Position numbers and translations under genes: made by a program
In this document: positions 34,592 to 43,724 of the stretch, in pieces
Numbering within the stretch: position 1 is the first letter of the stretch
How the letters are laid out: every line of letters begins with the position of its first letter
DNA from: Rhizobium sp. BK313
GTDB taxonomy: Bacteria; Pseudomonadota; Alphaproteobacteria; Rhizobiales; Rhizobiaceae
Assembly: GCF_014193655.1 (NCBI RefSeq)
Contig: NZ_JACHZQ010000009.1
Span: 186,001-250,000, forward strand
Length of the DNA stretch: 64,000 bases
Reading direction: 5' to 3'
The notes under the pieces: generated by a model
Seen by the model: only the letters and a program-made list of their open reading frames with translations
The model's database searches: none
Told to the model about the DNA's origin: nothing

Positions 34592-34888
34592 GGCGTCGGA
34601 CCCGGGAATGCGGCAGTCGCAGCGGACGCCGGCATATCCAAGGATCTCGTCACCATGACGCCGGGCAACCGGCCTGACATTCCGCCGATCGATCATCTTG
34701 GCTTCCTCGACGCGCTGACAGGAATTTTCTTCAATGAGCAGCAGCGCACCGCCTATGCCGAGGCGCTCGTGCGTGGTGGAACGCTGGTAACAGTGCAGGA
34801 CATGAACCAGGCGCAACACGATGCCGCCTTGGAAATCCTCACTGAGAAAGGCCAAATCGATCTGGACGAAAAGGACCGCCATGGTTGA
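34592..34888 (+). pseudogene. Remnant of a YflT/YsnF-type general stress protein
   Basis: The frame in phase with the preceding gene, just past its stop codon, contains DALTGIFFNEQQRTAYAEAL, then RGGTLVTVQDMNQAQHDAAL, a pattern I associate with the N-terminal general stress domain. The expected N-terminal start (an ATG with ribosome site) and downstream domain are missing. An ATG at 34655 would give 77 residues. It may be a truncated gene or a short functional homologue. Confidence 0.4.
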
Positions 34889-34929
34889 CGGTCAACCTGA
34901 TCGCAGCGCATCCGCCTCGTGAACTGCAG

Positions 34930-35586
34930 CTACCATTTGATGCGATAATCCACTCGTACATCGCCCGCCGGGATCAACGTCAGGGGATCGCTGAGCGAAG
35001 CGGTAAGATTGAGATTGGGCGCGATCGGCTGCTTGAACGCTAACGTGCTGGAAAAGGCGCCATTGAGGTCCGTCACCGCGCCGCTCGCCGAGATCGATGT
35101 TCCCGTCCAAGGAAAAATCATCGTCACCGCCTGCGAAGCGGTGACGGAAGCCGGCGCGGCCTGCGTCGTCACATAGCTCACGTTCAGCGAACGCAACGTC
35201 TGCATGTCGAGATTTTCCGAAAGGATCCAGTTTCGCGAGCGGCCAAGATATAAAGTTCCGCTGCCCTTCAGCGTGTCCAGCCGCACCGCGACCTCTCGCC
35301 GCGATTCGCTCGCAAAATTGCTATGATCGTCGACCGCTTTTCCCCATAGCGTGGCGAGTTCGGAACCGGTTAGGATCTTTCCTCCGGTCGCGCTTCCAAG
35401 ACCGATATCGGCGCCAGCGCTCATTTCCCAGGCCATAGGCAGTCGAAAGCCGATTGTTGTCTGGTAGGTCCGCGGAGCTACCTTTGCCGGTGACCAGATC
35501 ACGAGATCGCTCGCACCAGCCGTCTGGAAAAGCGATGCCGTGCATATAAGAACACAAAGAAAAGTGCGCGCTAGAACGAATATCAT
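34930..35586 (-). CDS. Hypothetical exported protein
   Basis: A protein of about 218 residues with a signal peptide (MIFVLARTFLCVLICTASLF, cleavage near AGAS). The mature part is rich in beta-strand patterns (GSGTLYLGRSRNWIL, GAVTDLNGAFSSTLAFK) and ends VDYRIKW with an aromatic C-terminus. It could be a periplasmic or outer-membrane-associated beta protein; I do not recognise a family. Monocistronic, converging on the small-protein cluster. Confidence 0.6.
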   Translation of the reverse strand: MIFVLARTFLCVLICTASLFQTAGASDLVIWSPAKVAPRTYQTTIGFRLPMAWEMSAGADIGLGSATGGKILTGSELATLWGKAVDDHSNFASESRREVAVRLDTLKGSGTLYLGRSRNWILSENLDMQTLRSLNVSYVTTQAAPASVTASQAVTMIFPWTGTSISASGAVTDLNGAFSSTLAFKQPIAPNLNLTASLSDPLTLIPAGDVRVDYRIKW

Positions 35587-36022
35587 CACGAAACCCAATT
35601 GTGCTTAGTCAGCGACACGTGAGAGCGCTGCATCGACAGCCGAACACAATGCGAAAATCGCATTTCGGCTTCGGATTGATTTGGTTGATAAGCGCCCATC
35701 AGGGATGCGCAGCCTGCCTTTTTGGCATTTTGCACCGCCGCCGCGCGAGACAAATTTCTGCGCGCATCAAGCAACTCACAGGTATAACCGTCCCATTCAA
35801 GGAATGGCTTGTAAACCCCATCGACTCAAGTTTTTTGCTGCGATGCACATTTGCCGCACTTGGCTCCTCTTGGCGAGGCATCACGGTTGAGCGGTCCCTA
35901 TCTCCTGCCCTCCGGGCCATCGCCGAGGTAGGCATCGCTAGCTAATCCTGCGCAGGAACACGTTCGACAAGTCAGGATTCTGCTTCCGAAGTGACAAATC
36001 TGGGCGGAAACCCGATCGCTCT
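35587..36022. other. Intergenic stretch before the apiose regulator
   Basis: No gene I can support. A plus-strand frame at 35601-35945 has a short segment that faintly resembles DUF6650-type small proteins, but it is not continuous. The region separates the exported-protein gene from the apiose locus and holds the promoter of the former. Confidence 0.4.
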
Positions 36023-36745
36023 CTATTTGCTGTAAAGGGCTCTCGACCTCTCCAGGTGCTTCAGCACCGCTGCTTCCGCGCCGTCGGCATCGTGGACGGA
36101 CAGCCGCTCCAATATTTCTTCATGTTCGACAAGCGTGAACTTTTCCTTGCCCGTCCAGATGAGCATCTCCGTATGGTAGGTCTTTAGCCACGCCAGCATT
36201 GCCTCGCTGACGGCAACGAAGATCGGATTTCCGGAAATCTGAGCGATCCGCGTATGAAACTGCATATCAGCCGAAATGAAGTCTTCGGCATGCCCCAGAG
36301 ATTTGCGCTGACGCTCGATAATATCTCTGAGATCAGCAATATCTTTCTGGGTTGCACGCGGTGCAGCCTCTCGAGCCATACCGCGCTCGAAGAATATGCG
36401 CGCGCTCTTCAGATGTTCGAGAGAGTCTGAAGACTGGGACAGCATGATCTTCGCGGTCAAATCAACCTGCCGGAAAATCGATTTCGCAGTCAGTTGAAGG
36501 ACCTTTGCGCGCTCACCATGCGAGATGCTGACCAATCCCATGCTGGCGAGGGATTGCATCGCTTCGCGTATCGCCGGGCGCCCTACACCGAAGCGCTCCA
36601 TGAGAACACGCTCTGACGGCATCTCGTCGCCTGGCTTGAGTTCTCCCGACGTGATCAACCGCTCTAACCGGTCGAATACTTCGTCAGAGAGCTTCCGACG
36701 TACAATCTGTTCGATTGGCTGGCTCATGACATCTCGCTGGCTCAA
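36023..36745 (-). CDS. FadR/GntR-family regulator of the apiose locus
   Basis: A 240-residue regulator. The GntR winged helix is at residues 12-75 (RLITSGELKPGDEMPSERVL, then GVGRPAIREAMQSLASMGLV) and an FCD effector domain spans about 95-230 with metal-ligand-like His residues. It is divergent from oiaX with a 166-bp gap that contains the shared CTCATTATACCAG box. I infer that it represses the apiose/apionate genes until a pathway intermediate binds. Effector unknown. Confidence 0.9.
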   Translation of the reverse strand: MSQRDVMSQPIEQIVRRKLSDEVFDRLERLITSGELKPGDEMPSERVLMERFGVGRPAIREAMQSLASMGLVSISHGERAKVLQLTAKSIFRQVDLTAKIMLSQSSDSLEHLKSARIFFERGMAREAAPRATQKDIADLRDIIERQRKSLGHAEDFISADMQFHTRIAQISGNPIFVAVSEAMLAWLKTYHTEMLIWTGKEKFTLVEHEEILERLSVHDADGAEAAVLKHLERSRALYSK

Positions 36746-36827
36746 AGCTTTTCTCCCTTATGCAATTTCGAATAGCGCTGAGAAAGCCCGTTCAGAACGA
36801 CTGAGGGCCTCCTGAACAAAAAAATCG

Positions 36828-36857
36828 TTGCACAAGTTGGAATACTCATTATACCAG
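36828..36857 (+). promoter_or_regulatory. oiaX promoter with overlapping regulator box
   Basis: A -35-like TTGCAC (36828-36833) and -10-like TATACC (36850-36855) are separated by 16 bp and read toward oiaX. The -10 lies inside CTCATTATACCAG (36845-36857), a box repeated at 39555 and 49432. A repressor bound here would occlude polymerase. Confidence 0.55.
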
Positions 36858-36911
36858 ATCACGAGTTGACGCCACGACAAAATCGCCGGCGAGAGGAGCA
36901 ACCTGCTGCTT

Positions 36912-38171
36912 ATGAACATTACCATCACCTACCGAATCGAAACGCCCGGCCAGATCGAGGCGATGGCTGACAAGATCGCCAGCGATCAGTCGACGGGCAC
37001 GTTTGTGCCGGTTCCAGGCGAGACGGAAGAGCTGAAATCGCGGGTGGCTGCGCGGGTCCTGGACATTCGCCGGCTCGAGGATGCGGAACGGCCGACATGG
37101 CCGGAAGTTGCCGCGGACCATGGTCCCCTTCGTCGCGCCCACGTCGATATCGCCTTTCCGCTCGATGCCATCGGCACCGATCTTTCAGCCCTGATGACGA
37201 TTGCGATCGGCGGCGTCTACTCGATCAAAGGCATGACGGGCATCCGTATCGTCGACATGAAGCTGCCGGAGGCCTTTCGCGGCGCTCATCCAGGTCCGCA
37301 ATTCGGTGTTGCCGGCAGCAAGCGCCTGACGGGCGTCGATGGACGTCCCATCATCGGCACGATCGTCAAGCCGGCGCTCGGTCTTCGCCCTGCCGAGACG
37401 GCCGAACTGGTCGGCGAGCTCGTCACCTCCGGCGTCGATTTCATCAAGGACGACGAAAAGCTGATGAGCCCTTCCTACTCGCCTCTTAAGGAGCGTGTCG
37501 AGGCGATCATGCCGCTGATCCTCGATCACGAACAGAAGACCGGGAAAAAGGTAATGTATGCCTTCGGCATTTCCCACGCCGATCCCGACGAGATGATGCG
37601 CAACCACGACCTGGTCTTGAAGGCCGGCGGCAATTGCGCCGTCGTCAACATCAATTCCATCGGTTTTGGTGGCATGAGCTTCCTTCGCAAGCGCTCGGGA
37701 CTGGTGCTGCACGCCCATCGCAACGGCTGGGATGTGCTTACGCGCCATCCCGGCGCCGGCATGGATTTCAAGGTCTATCAGCAATTCTGGCGGCTGCTCG
37801 GCGTCGACCAGTTCCAGATCAACGGCATCCGGGTCAAATATTGGGAACCGGACGAAAGCTTCGTCGAGTCCTTCAAGGCGATCAGCACGCCGCTGTTCGA
37901 TCCGTCCGATTGCCCGCTTCCTGTTGCAGGCTCGGGTCAATGGGGTGGCCAGGCCCCGGAAACCTATCAGCGGACTGGCCGGACCACCGATTTGCTCTAC
38001 CTCTGCGGTGGCGGCATCGTCAGCCATCCCTTCGGACCGGCCGCCGGCGTTCGCGCGGTTCAGCAGGCGTGGCAGGCGGCGGTCGCGGACATCCCGCTCG
38101 AAGACTATGCCAAGGACCATCCGGAGCTCGCCGCTTCGATCGCGAAATTCAGCGATGGCAAGGGCGCGTAA
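36912..38171 (+). CDS. oiaX: RuBisCO-like 3-oxo-isoapionate-4-phosphate decarboxylase
   Basis: A 419-residue RuBisCO-like protein. The form IV scaffold is clear: GTIVKPALGL, the carbamylated-lysine metal motif FIKDDEKL near residue 179, LHAHRNGWD, and the phosphate-loop LCGGGIVSHPFGPAAG near the C-terminus. In rhizobial apiose catabolism this family decarboxylates 3-oxo-isoapionate 4-phosphate to L-erythrulose 1-phosphate. The next gene is its kinase oiaK, which fixes the assignment over other RuBisCO-like types (MtnW, isoterpene-type). Confidence 0.92.
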   Translation: MNITITYRIETPGQIEAMADKIASDQSTGTFVPVPGETEELKSRVAARVLDIRRLEDAERPTWPEVAADHGPLRRAHVDIAFPLDAIGTDLSALMTIAIGGVYSIKGMTGIRIVDMKLPEAFRGAHPGPQFGVAGSKRLTGVDGRPIIGTIVKPALGLRPAETAELVGELVTSGVDFIKDDEKLMSPSYSPLKERVEAIMPLILDHEQKTGKKVMYAFGISHADPDEMMRNHDLVLKAGGNCAVVNINSIGFGGMSFLRKRSGLVLHAHRNGWDVLTRHPGAGMDFKVYQQFWRLLGVDQFQINGIRVKYWEPDESFVESFKAISTPLFDPSDCPLPVAGSGQWGGQAPETYQRTGRTTDLLYLCGGGIVSHPFGPAAGVRAVQQAWQAAVADIPLEDYAKDHPELAASIAKFSDGKGA

Positions 38172-38176
38172 CGGCG

Positions 38177-39511
38177 ATGAACGATCTTCTCATCAGCTAT
38201 TACGGCGACGACTTCACCGGTTCTACCGATGTGATGGAGGCCTTGGCATCGAACGGTGTTCCGACGGTTCTTTTTCTCGGTATCCCCGATGCCGCGCTGT
38301 TGGGGCGTTTTAGCCAATGTCGAGCCATCGGCATTGCCGGAACAAGCCGTAGCGAGACCCCGGAATGGATGCAGCAGCATCTGACTCCGGCATTGCAATG
38401 GCTTAAGGGGCTTGGAGCGAAGATATGCCACTATAAGGTCTGCTCTACCTTCGATTCCAGCCCTCGGATCGGCAATATCGGCAAGGCGATCGAAATCGGC
38501 AGGGAGCTTTTTGCCCAGTCCTCCGTGCCGGTCGTCGTCGGCGCGCCGCAGCTCAAACGCTACACCGCCTTCGGCCACCTCTTTGCCGCCTATCAGGGCA
38601 AGGTCTATCGCATTGATCGGCATCCGGTGATGAGCCGCCATCCGGTCACGCCGATGGACGAAGCCGATCTGGCACTGCATCTCGGGAGGCAGACTTCCCT
38701 TCCCGTCAGCCTCGTTGATCTGGTGAGCTTGACAGCTACGGATGCGGACCAGCGGGTCGACGAACGCGCGGCCGACGACGCCGGCATCATGCTGATCGAC
38801 GTCGACAGCGCCGAAACGCAGGCCGCTGCCGGAAAACAGCTTTGGCGGCGCGCAATGAAAGACGGTCCATTCGTTGCCGGCTCTTCCGGCGTCGAATACG
38901 CGCTTCTCAATACCTGGCGCAACGAAGGTCTAATCGGGGAACGCCCCGATTTTGCCTTGCCGGGAAAGGTCGAACGCCTCGCGGTGGTTTCCGGTAGCGT
39001 TTCACCGACAACCGAACGGCAAATACGCAAGGCCATGACCGACGGTTTCGACGGTGTCGATGTCGATCCTCTGGCGATCATTGGCGAAAGCGCTGACCAG
39101 GCGATCGAAGATGCGATCAATGCCGGCATTGCCAGCCTGAAGGCGGGCCGCAGCGTCATCCTGCACACGGCGCTTGGTCCTTCGGCCGATCGCGGCGGCG
39201 CTATCGACCGTGTTCCCGGCGCCCGGCATCGGCTCGGACAAGCCCTTGGCATCATTCTGCGTCGCATCGTCGAAAGTGAAAAGCTCAGCCGTGCGGTCAT
39301 TGCCGGTGGCGATACGTCGAGCCACGCACTGAAGGAACTGCGGGTGGAAGCACTGACCACATTGCTTCCCCTTCCTCAGACGCCCGGCTCGCCGCTCTGC
39401 GTGGCCCATGGCAGCTACGCACCGACCAATGGACTGCAGATCGCGCTGAAGGGCGGACAGGTCGGGACCGACGAGTATTTCTCGCAGATCCGGGATGGAA
39501 GAAGCGCTTAG
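38177..39511 (+). CDS. oiaK: 3-oxo-isoapionate kinase (four-carbon acid sugar kinase family)
   Basis: A 444-residue DUF1537-type kinase: SYYGDDFTGSTDVMEAL at the N-terminus and IAGGDTSSHALKEL in the C-terminal nucleotide domain. It makes the substrate of OiaX. I chose the ATG at 38177, 5 nt after the oiaX stop; the frame is open far upstream only because it overlaps oiaX. It is paralogous to otnK in this window. Confidence 0.92.
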   Translation: MNDLLISYYGDDFTGSTDVMEALASNGVPTVLFLGIPDAALLGRFSQCRAIGIAGTSRSETPEWMQQHLTPALQWLKGLGAKICHYKVCSTFDSSPRIGNIGKAIEIGRELFAQSSVPVVVGAPQLKRYTAFGHLFAAYQGKVYRIDRHPVMSRHPVTPMDEADLALHLGRQTSLPVSLVDLVSLTATDADQRVDERAADDAGIMLIDVDSAETQAAAGKQLWRRAMKDGPFVAGSSGVEYALLNTWRNEGLIGERPDFALPGKVERLAVVSGSVSPTTERQIRKAMTDGFDGVDVDPLAIIGESADQAIEDAINAGIASLKAGRSVILHTALGPSADRGGAIDRVPGARHRLGQALGIILRRIVESEKLSRAVIAGGDTSSHALKELRVEALTTLLPLPQTPGSPLCVAHGSYAPTNGLQIALKGGQVGTDEYFSQIRDGRSA

Positions 39512-39554
39512 AAAATGAGCGTGATGCCACTCAAGATGATGGCGTGCTCATTGA

Positions 39555-39567
39555 CTCATCATACCAC
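39555..39567 (+). promoter_or_regulatory. Apiose regulator box before apnO
   Basis: CTCATCATACCAC, 39 bp upstream of the apnO start, matches the boxes at 36845 and 49432 (consensus CTCATYATACCAS). A further CTCAT lies 8 bp before it. Confidence 0.55.
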
Positions 39568-39606
39568 TTGCGATACCACAATTTGAAAATCGACGAGGTA
39601 GAAAAC

Positions 39607-40434
39607 ATGACTGCAATTGCTCTTTTCGGTGCCGGCGGAAAAATGGGGTACCGGCTTTCCAAAAATCTGAAGGGTTCGCGCTTCGATGTCCGTCATGTCG
39701 AAGTGAGCGATGCCGGCAAGGCCCGCCTGAAGAACGATCTCGGTGTGTCATGCGTGCCTGTGGACGACGCCCTTAACGGTGCCGAGGTGGTCATTCTCGC
39801 CGTTCCGGACACGGCTATCGGCAAGGTTGCCGCCGCGATCGTCGACAAGCTGAAGCCGGGGACAATGGTAATCGCCCTTGACGCCGCGGCCCCCTTTGCG
39901 GGCCATCTGCCGAAGCGTGACGACCTGACCTATTTCGTCACCCATCCCTGCCATCCGCCGATCTTCAACGACGAAACCGATATGCAGGCGAAGAACGACC
40001 ACTTCGGCGGTCTGTTCGCCAAGCAGCACATCGTGTCCGCGCTGATGCAGGGGCCGGAAGGTGCCTATGCGCTCGGGGAGGAGATCGCCAAGGTCATCTG
40101 GGCGCCGGTCATGCGCTCGCACCGGGTCACCGTCGAGCAGATGGCGATGCTCGAACCGGGGCTGTCAGAAACTGTCTGCGCATCGCTGCTTGTCGTGATG
40201 CGGCAAGCCATGGACGAGTGTGTAGCGCGCGGCGTACCGGAACAGGCCGCTCGCGATTTCCTGCTCGGCCACATGAACGTCCTCGGCGCTGTGATCTTCA
40301 ACGAGGTCGAGGGTGTGTTTTCAGATGCCTGCAACAAGGCGATCGAATTCGGCATCCCCGCGCTGATGCGCGACGATTGGAAGAATGTCTTCGAGCCCCA
40401 GGAGATCGCAGACAGCATCCGTCGCATCACCTGA
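39607..40434 (+). CDS. apnO: D-apionate oxidoisomerase
   Basis: A 275-residue NAD-binding protein starting MTAIALFGAGGKMGYRLS (Rossmann GxGxMG), with a ketol-acid reductoisomerase/3-hydroxyacid dehydrogenase-like C-terminal helical domain. ApnO oxidises and isomerises D-apionate to 3-oxo-isoapionate, the OiaK substrate. I chose the ATG at 39607, with a GAGGTAG ribosome site. A terminator-like stem follows before the transporter genes. Confidence 0.9.
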   Translation: MTAIALFGAGGKMGYRLSKNLKGSRFDVRHVEVSDAGKARLKNDLGVSCVPVDDALNGAEVVILAVPDTAIGKVAAAIVDKLKPGTMVIALDAAAPFAGHLPKRDDLTYFVTHPCHPPIFNDETDMQAKNDHFGGLFAKQHIVSALMQGPEGAYALGEEIAKVIWAPVMRSHRVTVEQMAMLEPGLSETVCASLLVVMRQAMDECVARGVPEQAARDFLLGHMNVLGAVIFNEVEGVFSDACNKAIEFGIPALMRDDWKNVFEPQEIADSIRRIT

Positions 40435-40444
40435 GCGAAATCCC

Positions 40445-40463
40445 GGGAGGGCCGGCCCCTCCC
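40445..40463 (+). terminator. Attenuator-like hairpin after apnO
   Basis: GGGAGGG and CCCTCCC pair across a CCGGC loop, followed by TTCTTC. It sits 10 nt after the apnO stop and 50 nt before the binding-protein gene, so it may reduce read-through between the two. Confidence 0.5.
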
Positions 40464-40512
40464 TTCTTCGCCCTACCGGGAATAGGGCCTGTTTCATAAT
40501 CGGGAGGAAACC

Positions 40513-41454
40513 ATGAAACTGACACGCAGACTGACGCTTGTCGCCTTTGCCGGCGCTCTTGGATTGGGCACCGCAATGCCTGCTTTCTCAGCAGATCTGA
40601 TCGCCATCATCACGCCCGCGCATGACAATCCGTTCTTCAAGGCCGAAGCCGTCGGCGCCGAAGCCAAGGCGAAGGAATTGGGCTACGAAGCGCTCGTCAT
40701 GACGCATGACGATGACGCCAACAAGCAGTCGGAAGTGATCGACACGGCGATCGGCCGCGGCGCCAAGGCCATCATCCTCGACAATGCCGGCGCCGACGCG
40801 ACGGTCGCCGCGGTCAAGAAGGCCAAGGATGCCGGCATCCCCTCCTTCCTCATCGACCGCGAAATCAACGCCACCGGCGTCGCCGTCGCCCAGATCGTTT
40901 CCAACAACTATCAGGGCGCGCAGCTCGGCGCGCAGGAATTCGTCAAGCAGATGGGCGAAAAGGGCAATTATGTCGAGCTCGTAGGCAAGGAGTCCGACAC
41001 CAATGCCGGCATCCGCTCGCAGGGCTATCACGACGTCATCGATGACTACCCGGATCTGAAACTGGTTGCCAAGCAATCGGCGAACTGGAGCCAGACGGAA
41101 GCCTATGCGAAGATGGAAACCATCTTGCAGGCGAACCCGGACATCAAGGGCGTGATTTCGGGTAACGACACTATGGCGATGGGCGCGATTGCCGCTCTTC
41201 AGGCCGCCGGCCGCAAGGATGTGATCGTCGTCGGCTTCGATGGCTCCAACGATGTGCGGGACTCGATCAAAGCCAGCGGCATCAAGGCGACCGTGCTGCA
41301 GCCTGCTTACGCGCAAGCCCAGATGGCGGTTCAGCAAGCCGATGCGTACATCAAGAATAAGACGGCCCCGAAGGAAGAGAAGCAGCTCATGGATTGCGTT
41401 CTCATCACGGCGGACAATGCCGACAAGCTTGAGACCTTCGCGCTAAAGAATTGA
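40513..41454 (+). CDS. Ribose-type sugar ABC transporter substrate-binding protein
   Basis: A 313-residue periplasmic-binding protein of the RbsB/LacI fold. Signal peptide residues 1-26 (cleavage near AFSA), then IITPAHDNPFFKAEAVGAEA, KAIILDNAGAD, FLIDREIN and a C-terminal GFDGSNDVRDSIKASGIKAT. First gene of a four-gene importer inside the apiose locus; by context it should bind D-apiose or a related branched sugar or acid. A strong hairpin right after it could keep its expression above that of the membrane parts. Confidence 0.9.
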   Translation: MKLTRRLTLVAFAGALGLGTAMPAFSADLIAIITPAHDNPFFKAEAVGAEAKAKELGYEALVMTHDDDANKQSEVIDTAIGRGAKAIILDNAGADATVAAVKKAKDAGIPSFLIDREINATGVAVAQIVSNNYQGAQLGAQEFVKQMGEKGNYVELVGKESDTNAGIRSQGYHDVIDDYPDLKLVAKQSANWSQTEAYAKMETILQANPDIKGVISGNDTMAMGAIAALQAAGRKDVIVVGFDGSNDVRDSIKASGIKATVLQPAYAQAQMAVQQADAYIKNKTAPKEEKQLMDCVLITADNADKLETFALKN

Positions 41455-41472
41455 CGGCGAACTGAGCACCGC

Positions 41473-41510
41473 GGAGGGCGTGGCGAAACCGCGCTCTCCA
41501 GACTTTTTCT
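41473..41510 (+). terminator. Intrinsic attenuator after the binding-protein gene
   Basis: An 11-bp stem (41473-41483 with 41489-41499, two G-U pairs) around a CGAAA loop, followed by a T-run (ACTTTTTCT). It matches a rho-independent terminator inside the operon. Confidence 0.72.
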
Positions 41511-41529
41511 ATAGGATGAGGTGCATTGC

Positions 41530-42174
41530 ATGTTGAGGATCAGAGGCGCTGTTGTGGCCGTCATACTGGCCGCAGCACTGCCCGGCTGCAAGATCATCAA
41601 GACGCCGACGGCCGAGGAAAAGGCCGCGCAGGCGGCAAAAAGCGCCTTCGATCCTGCTGCCAAGGTCGATGCGATCTGGCAGTCGCAGGCGGTACCCGAC
41701 CTTGAAAAGCGCGCTGGCGATCTCAAAACGGTGATGCGGGCTGTGGCATCGAACCCCGACGAGGCGGGCGCAAAATTCGGCAATCCGCGTAAGCAGAGCA
41801 CGTCGCCCTGGACCTATGCCGTAAAGCTTACCGGCAAGGTCGTCGCCGCCGACACGGCAACCCGCGCCGCAACGCTCGACGTCGATGTAGATGGCGACGG
41901 CAAGGCCGATGCGAAGGTTCAGATCGGTCCTGCGATCCGCGGCACGGCGCTACGCGACGCGTTGGATTTCGTGGACTTCAACGAATTCAAGAACCAGATC
42001 GAATGGGCGCAATTCGGCAAGGCTTTCAATGAGAAGGCGAACACGTCCTTTCTCGCCGCTTTGCCAAGGGATGGCCTGACCGGGAAGACGGTCGATGTAA
42101 CCGGCGCGTTTCCGCTGCCCACATCCGGCCAATTGCCGCTGATCACCCCTTCGGCCCTGACGTTGGGACAATGA
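41530..42174 (+). CDS. DUF2291 lipoprotein of the sugar ABC operon
   Basis: A protein of about 214 residues with a lipobox signal (VILAAALPGCK) and the DUF2291 layout, ending LPLITPSALTLGQ. These proteins regularly sit between the binding protein and ATPase genes of ribose-type importers; their role is unknown. I chose the ATG at 41530; a GTG at 41521 is possible. The stop overlaps the ATPase start as ATGA. Confidence 0.85.
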   Translation: MLRIRGAVVAVILAAALPGCKIIKTPTAEEKAAQAAKSAFDPAAKVDAIWQSQAVPDLEKRAGDLKTVMRAVASNPDEAGAKFGNPRKQSTSPWTYAVKLTGKVVAADTATRAATLDVDVDGDGKADAKVQIGPAIRGTALRDALDFVDFNEFKNQIEWAQFGKAFNEKANTSFLAALPRDGLTGKTVDVTGAFPLPTSGQLPLITPSALTLGQ

Positions 42175-43724
42175 CCATGAACGATACGACCCAGGAAGAC
42201 ATCATCCTTCGTCTCGAGGACGTGTCCAAAGTGTATTCGGGCATCGTCGCTGTCAAACGCGCCAATCTCGAACTGCGGCGCGGTGCAGTCAACGTGCTGG
42301 TTGGGGAAAATGGAGCCGGCAAATCGACGCTGATGAAGATCATCGCCGGGGTCGAACGTCCGACAGCCGGCCGTATCCTCCTGGAGGGTGAACCCGTTCA
42401 TTTCGACAGTCCCGCCGACGCGCAGGCACGCGGCATCGGCATGATCTTCCAGGAGCTTAATCTCTTCGCCAACATGACGGTCGCCGAAAACATTTTTGCG
42501 ACGCGCGAAATCACGCGCGGCGTTTTCGGCATCGATCACAGGGGGCAGATAGCTCGGGCCAACGGATTTCTGAAGAAGCTGGATGCGGCCATCAATGCCG
42601 AGACCATGGTCGAAGATCTGCCGATCGGGCAGCAACAGCTTGTCGAAATCGCCAAGGCAATTTCGCTGAATGCCCGCATCCTGATCATGGACGAGCCGAC
42701 ATCGGCGCTTTCGCCAGCGGAGGTCGACATCCTTTTCAAGGTGATCGCCGAGTTGAAGGCGCAAGGTGTGGCGATTGTCTATATTTCGCACCGGCTGGAG
42801 GAGCTGATGCGGATCGGCGATTACATCACCGTGCTGCGCGACGGGCAGATCACCGGTCAGGCGATGGTTCGCGACATCGATACGAAATGGATCGTCCGAT
42901 CGATGATCGGATCGGATGCCAAGGATTTCGCCAAGGACGGCGGCCATACGATCGGCAAGGAAGCCTTCCGCGCCGAGGACATCAGCCTGCCGAGGCCAAC
43001 CGGAGGCCTGGCCGTCGATCACGTCTCGCTCTCCGTTCGCGCCGGCGAGATTCTCGGTATCTATGGGTTGATGGGCGCGGGCCGCAGCGAGTTCTTCGAA
43101 TGCGTGATGGGCAGGCACATGCATTCGACCGGTAAGATCTTCATCGACGGCGTCGAGGTTCGCGAACGCGACACCACCCGGCGGATTCGGCGCGGCCTGG
43201 CCCTAATCCCGGAGGATCGGCAGCGCGAGGGACTAGTGCAGGTGCTCTCGATCGCCAGCAACCTAACGCTTGCAAGCCTCGGACGTTTTGCACGCTTCTT
43301 TTTTCATATCGATGCCGGTGCCGAAAAGAAGGCCACTCGCGACATGATCCACGATCTTTCGATCAAGGCGCCCAACCCCGATTTCGAGGTGACATCGATG
43401 TCAGGCGGCAATCAGCAGAAGGTCGTTATCGGCAAAGCGCTGATGACAGATCCCAAAGTTCTTCTGATGGACGAGCCGAGCCGGGGCATCGACGTCGGAG
43501 CCAAGGCCGACGTCTTCCGCACCATGCGCAAGCTTGCCGGCAAGGGCCTCGCAATCCTGTTTTCTACCTCGGACCTCGAAGAGGTCATGGCGCTTTCCGA
43601 CCGCATCGCCGTCTTGAGCAACGGCCAGTTGGTCGCCGTCTTCGACAGAAATGAGGCGACGGAAGAGGCCATCGTCGCAGCATCGGCCAAGGGACACGGA
43701 CATACAAGGAAACTCGCGTCATGA
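42171..43724 (+). CDS. Ribose-type sugar ABC transporter ATPase (two cassettes)
   Basis: A 517-residue RbsA/MglA-type protein with two ABC domains. The first has a full Walker A GENGAGKSTLMK and LIMDEPTSALS. The second has the usual degenerate Walker A GLMGAGRSEFF, signature SGGNQQK and LLMDEPSRGID. It overlaps the DUF2291 and permease genes by 4 bp each, so the operon is tightly coupled. Confidence 0.95.
   Translation: MTMNDTTQEDIILRLEDVSKVYSGIVAVKRANLELRRGAVNVLVGENGAGKSTLMKIIAGVERPTAGRILLEGEPVHFDSPADAQARGIGMIFQELNLFANMTVAENIFATREITRGVFGIDHRGQIARANGFLKKLDAAINAETMVEDLPIGQQQLVEIAKAISLNARILIMDEPTSALSPAEVDILFKVIAELKAQGVAIVYISHRLEELMRIGDYITVLRDGQITGQAMVRDIDTKWIVRSMIGSDAKDFAKDGGHTIGKEAFRAEDISLPRPTGGLAVDHVSLSVRAGEILGIYGLMGAGRSEFFECVMGRHMHSTGKIFIDGVEVRERDTTRRIRRGLALIPEDRQREGLVQVLSIASNLTLASLGRFARFFFHIDAGAEKKATRDMIHDLSIKAPNPDFEVTSMSGGNQQKVVIGKALMTDPKVLLMDEPSRGIDVGAKADVFRTMRKLAGKGLAILFSTSDLEEVMALSDRIAVLSNGQLVAVFDRNEATEEAIVAASAKGHGHTRKLAS

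Noticed and set aside
35601..35945. Plus-strand frame with a segment (ISARIKQLTGITVPF) reminiscent of DUF6650 proteins
   Set aside because: The similarity covers only about 15 residues and the following sequence does not fit; too weak to call even a pseudogene.
37185..38120. Minus-strand open frame opposite oiaX
   Set aside because: The RuBisCO-like protein on the plus strand has all family motifs; the antisense product resembles nothing.
41919..43124. Long minus-strand open frame of about 400 codons opposite the DUF2291 and ABC ATPase genes
   Set aside because: It is the antisense of clearly conserved genes; high-GC codon bias leaves the reverse frame open, and it lacks recognisable domains or a ribosome site.
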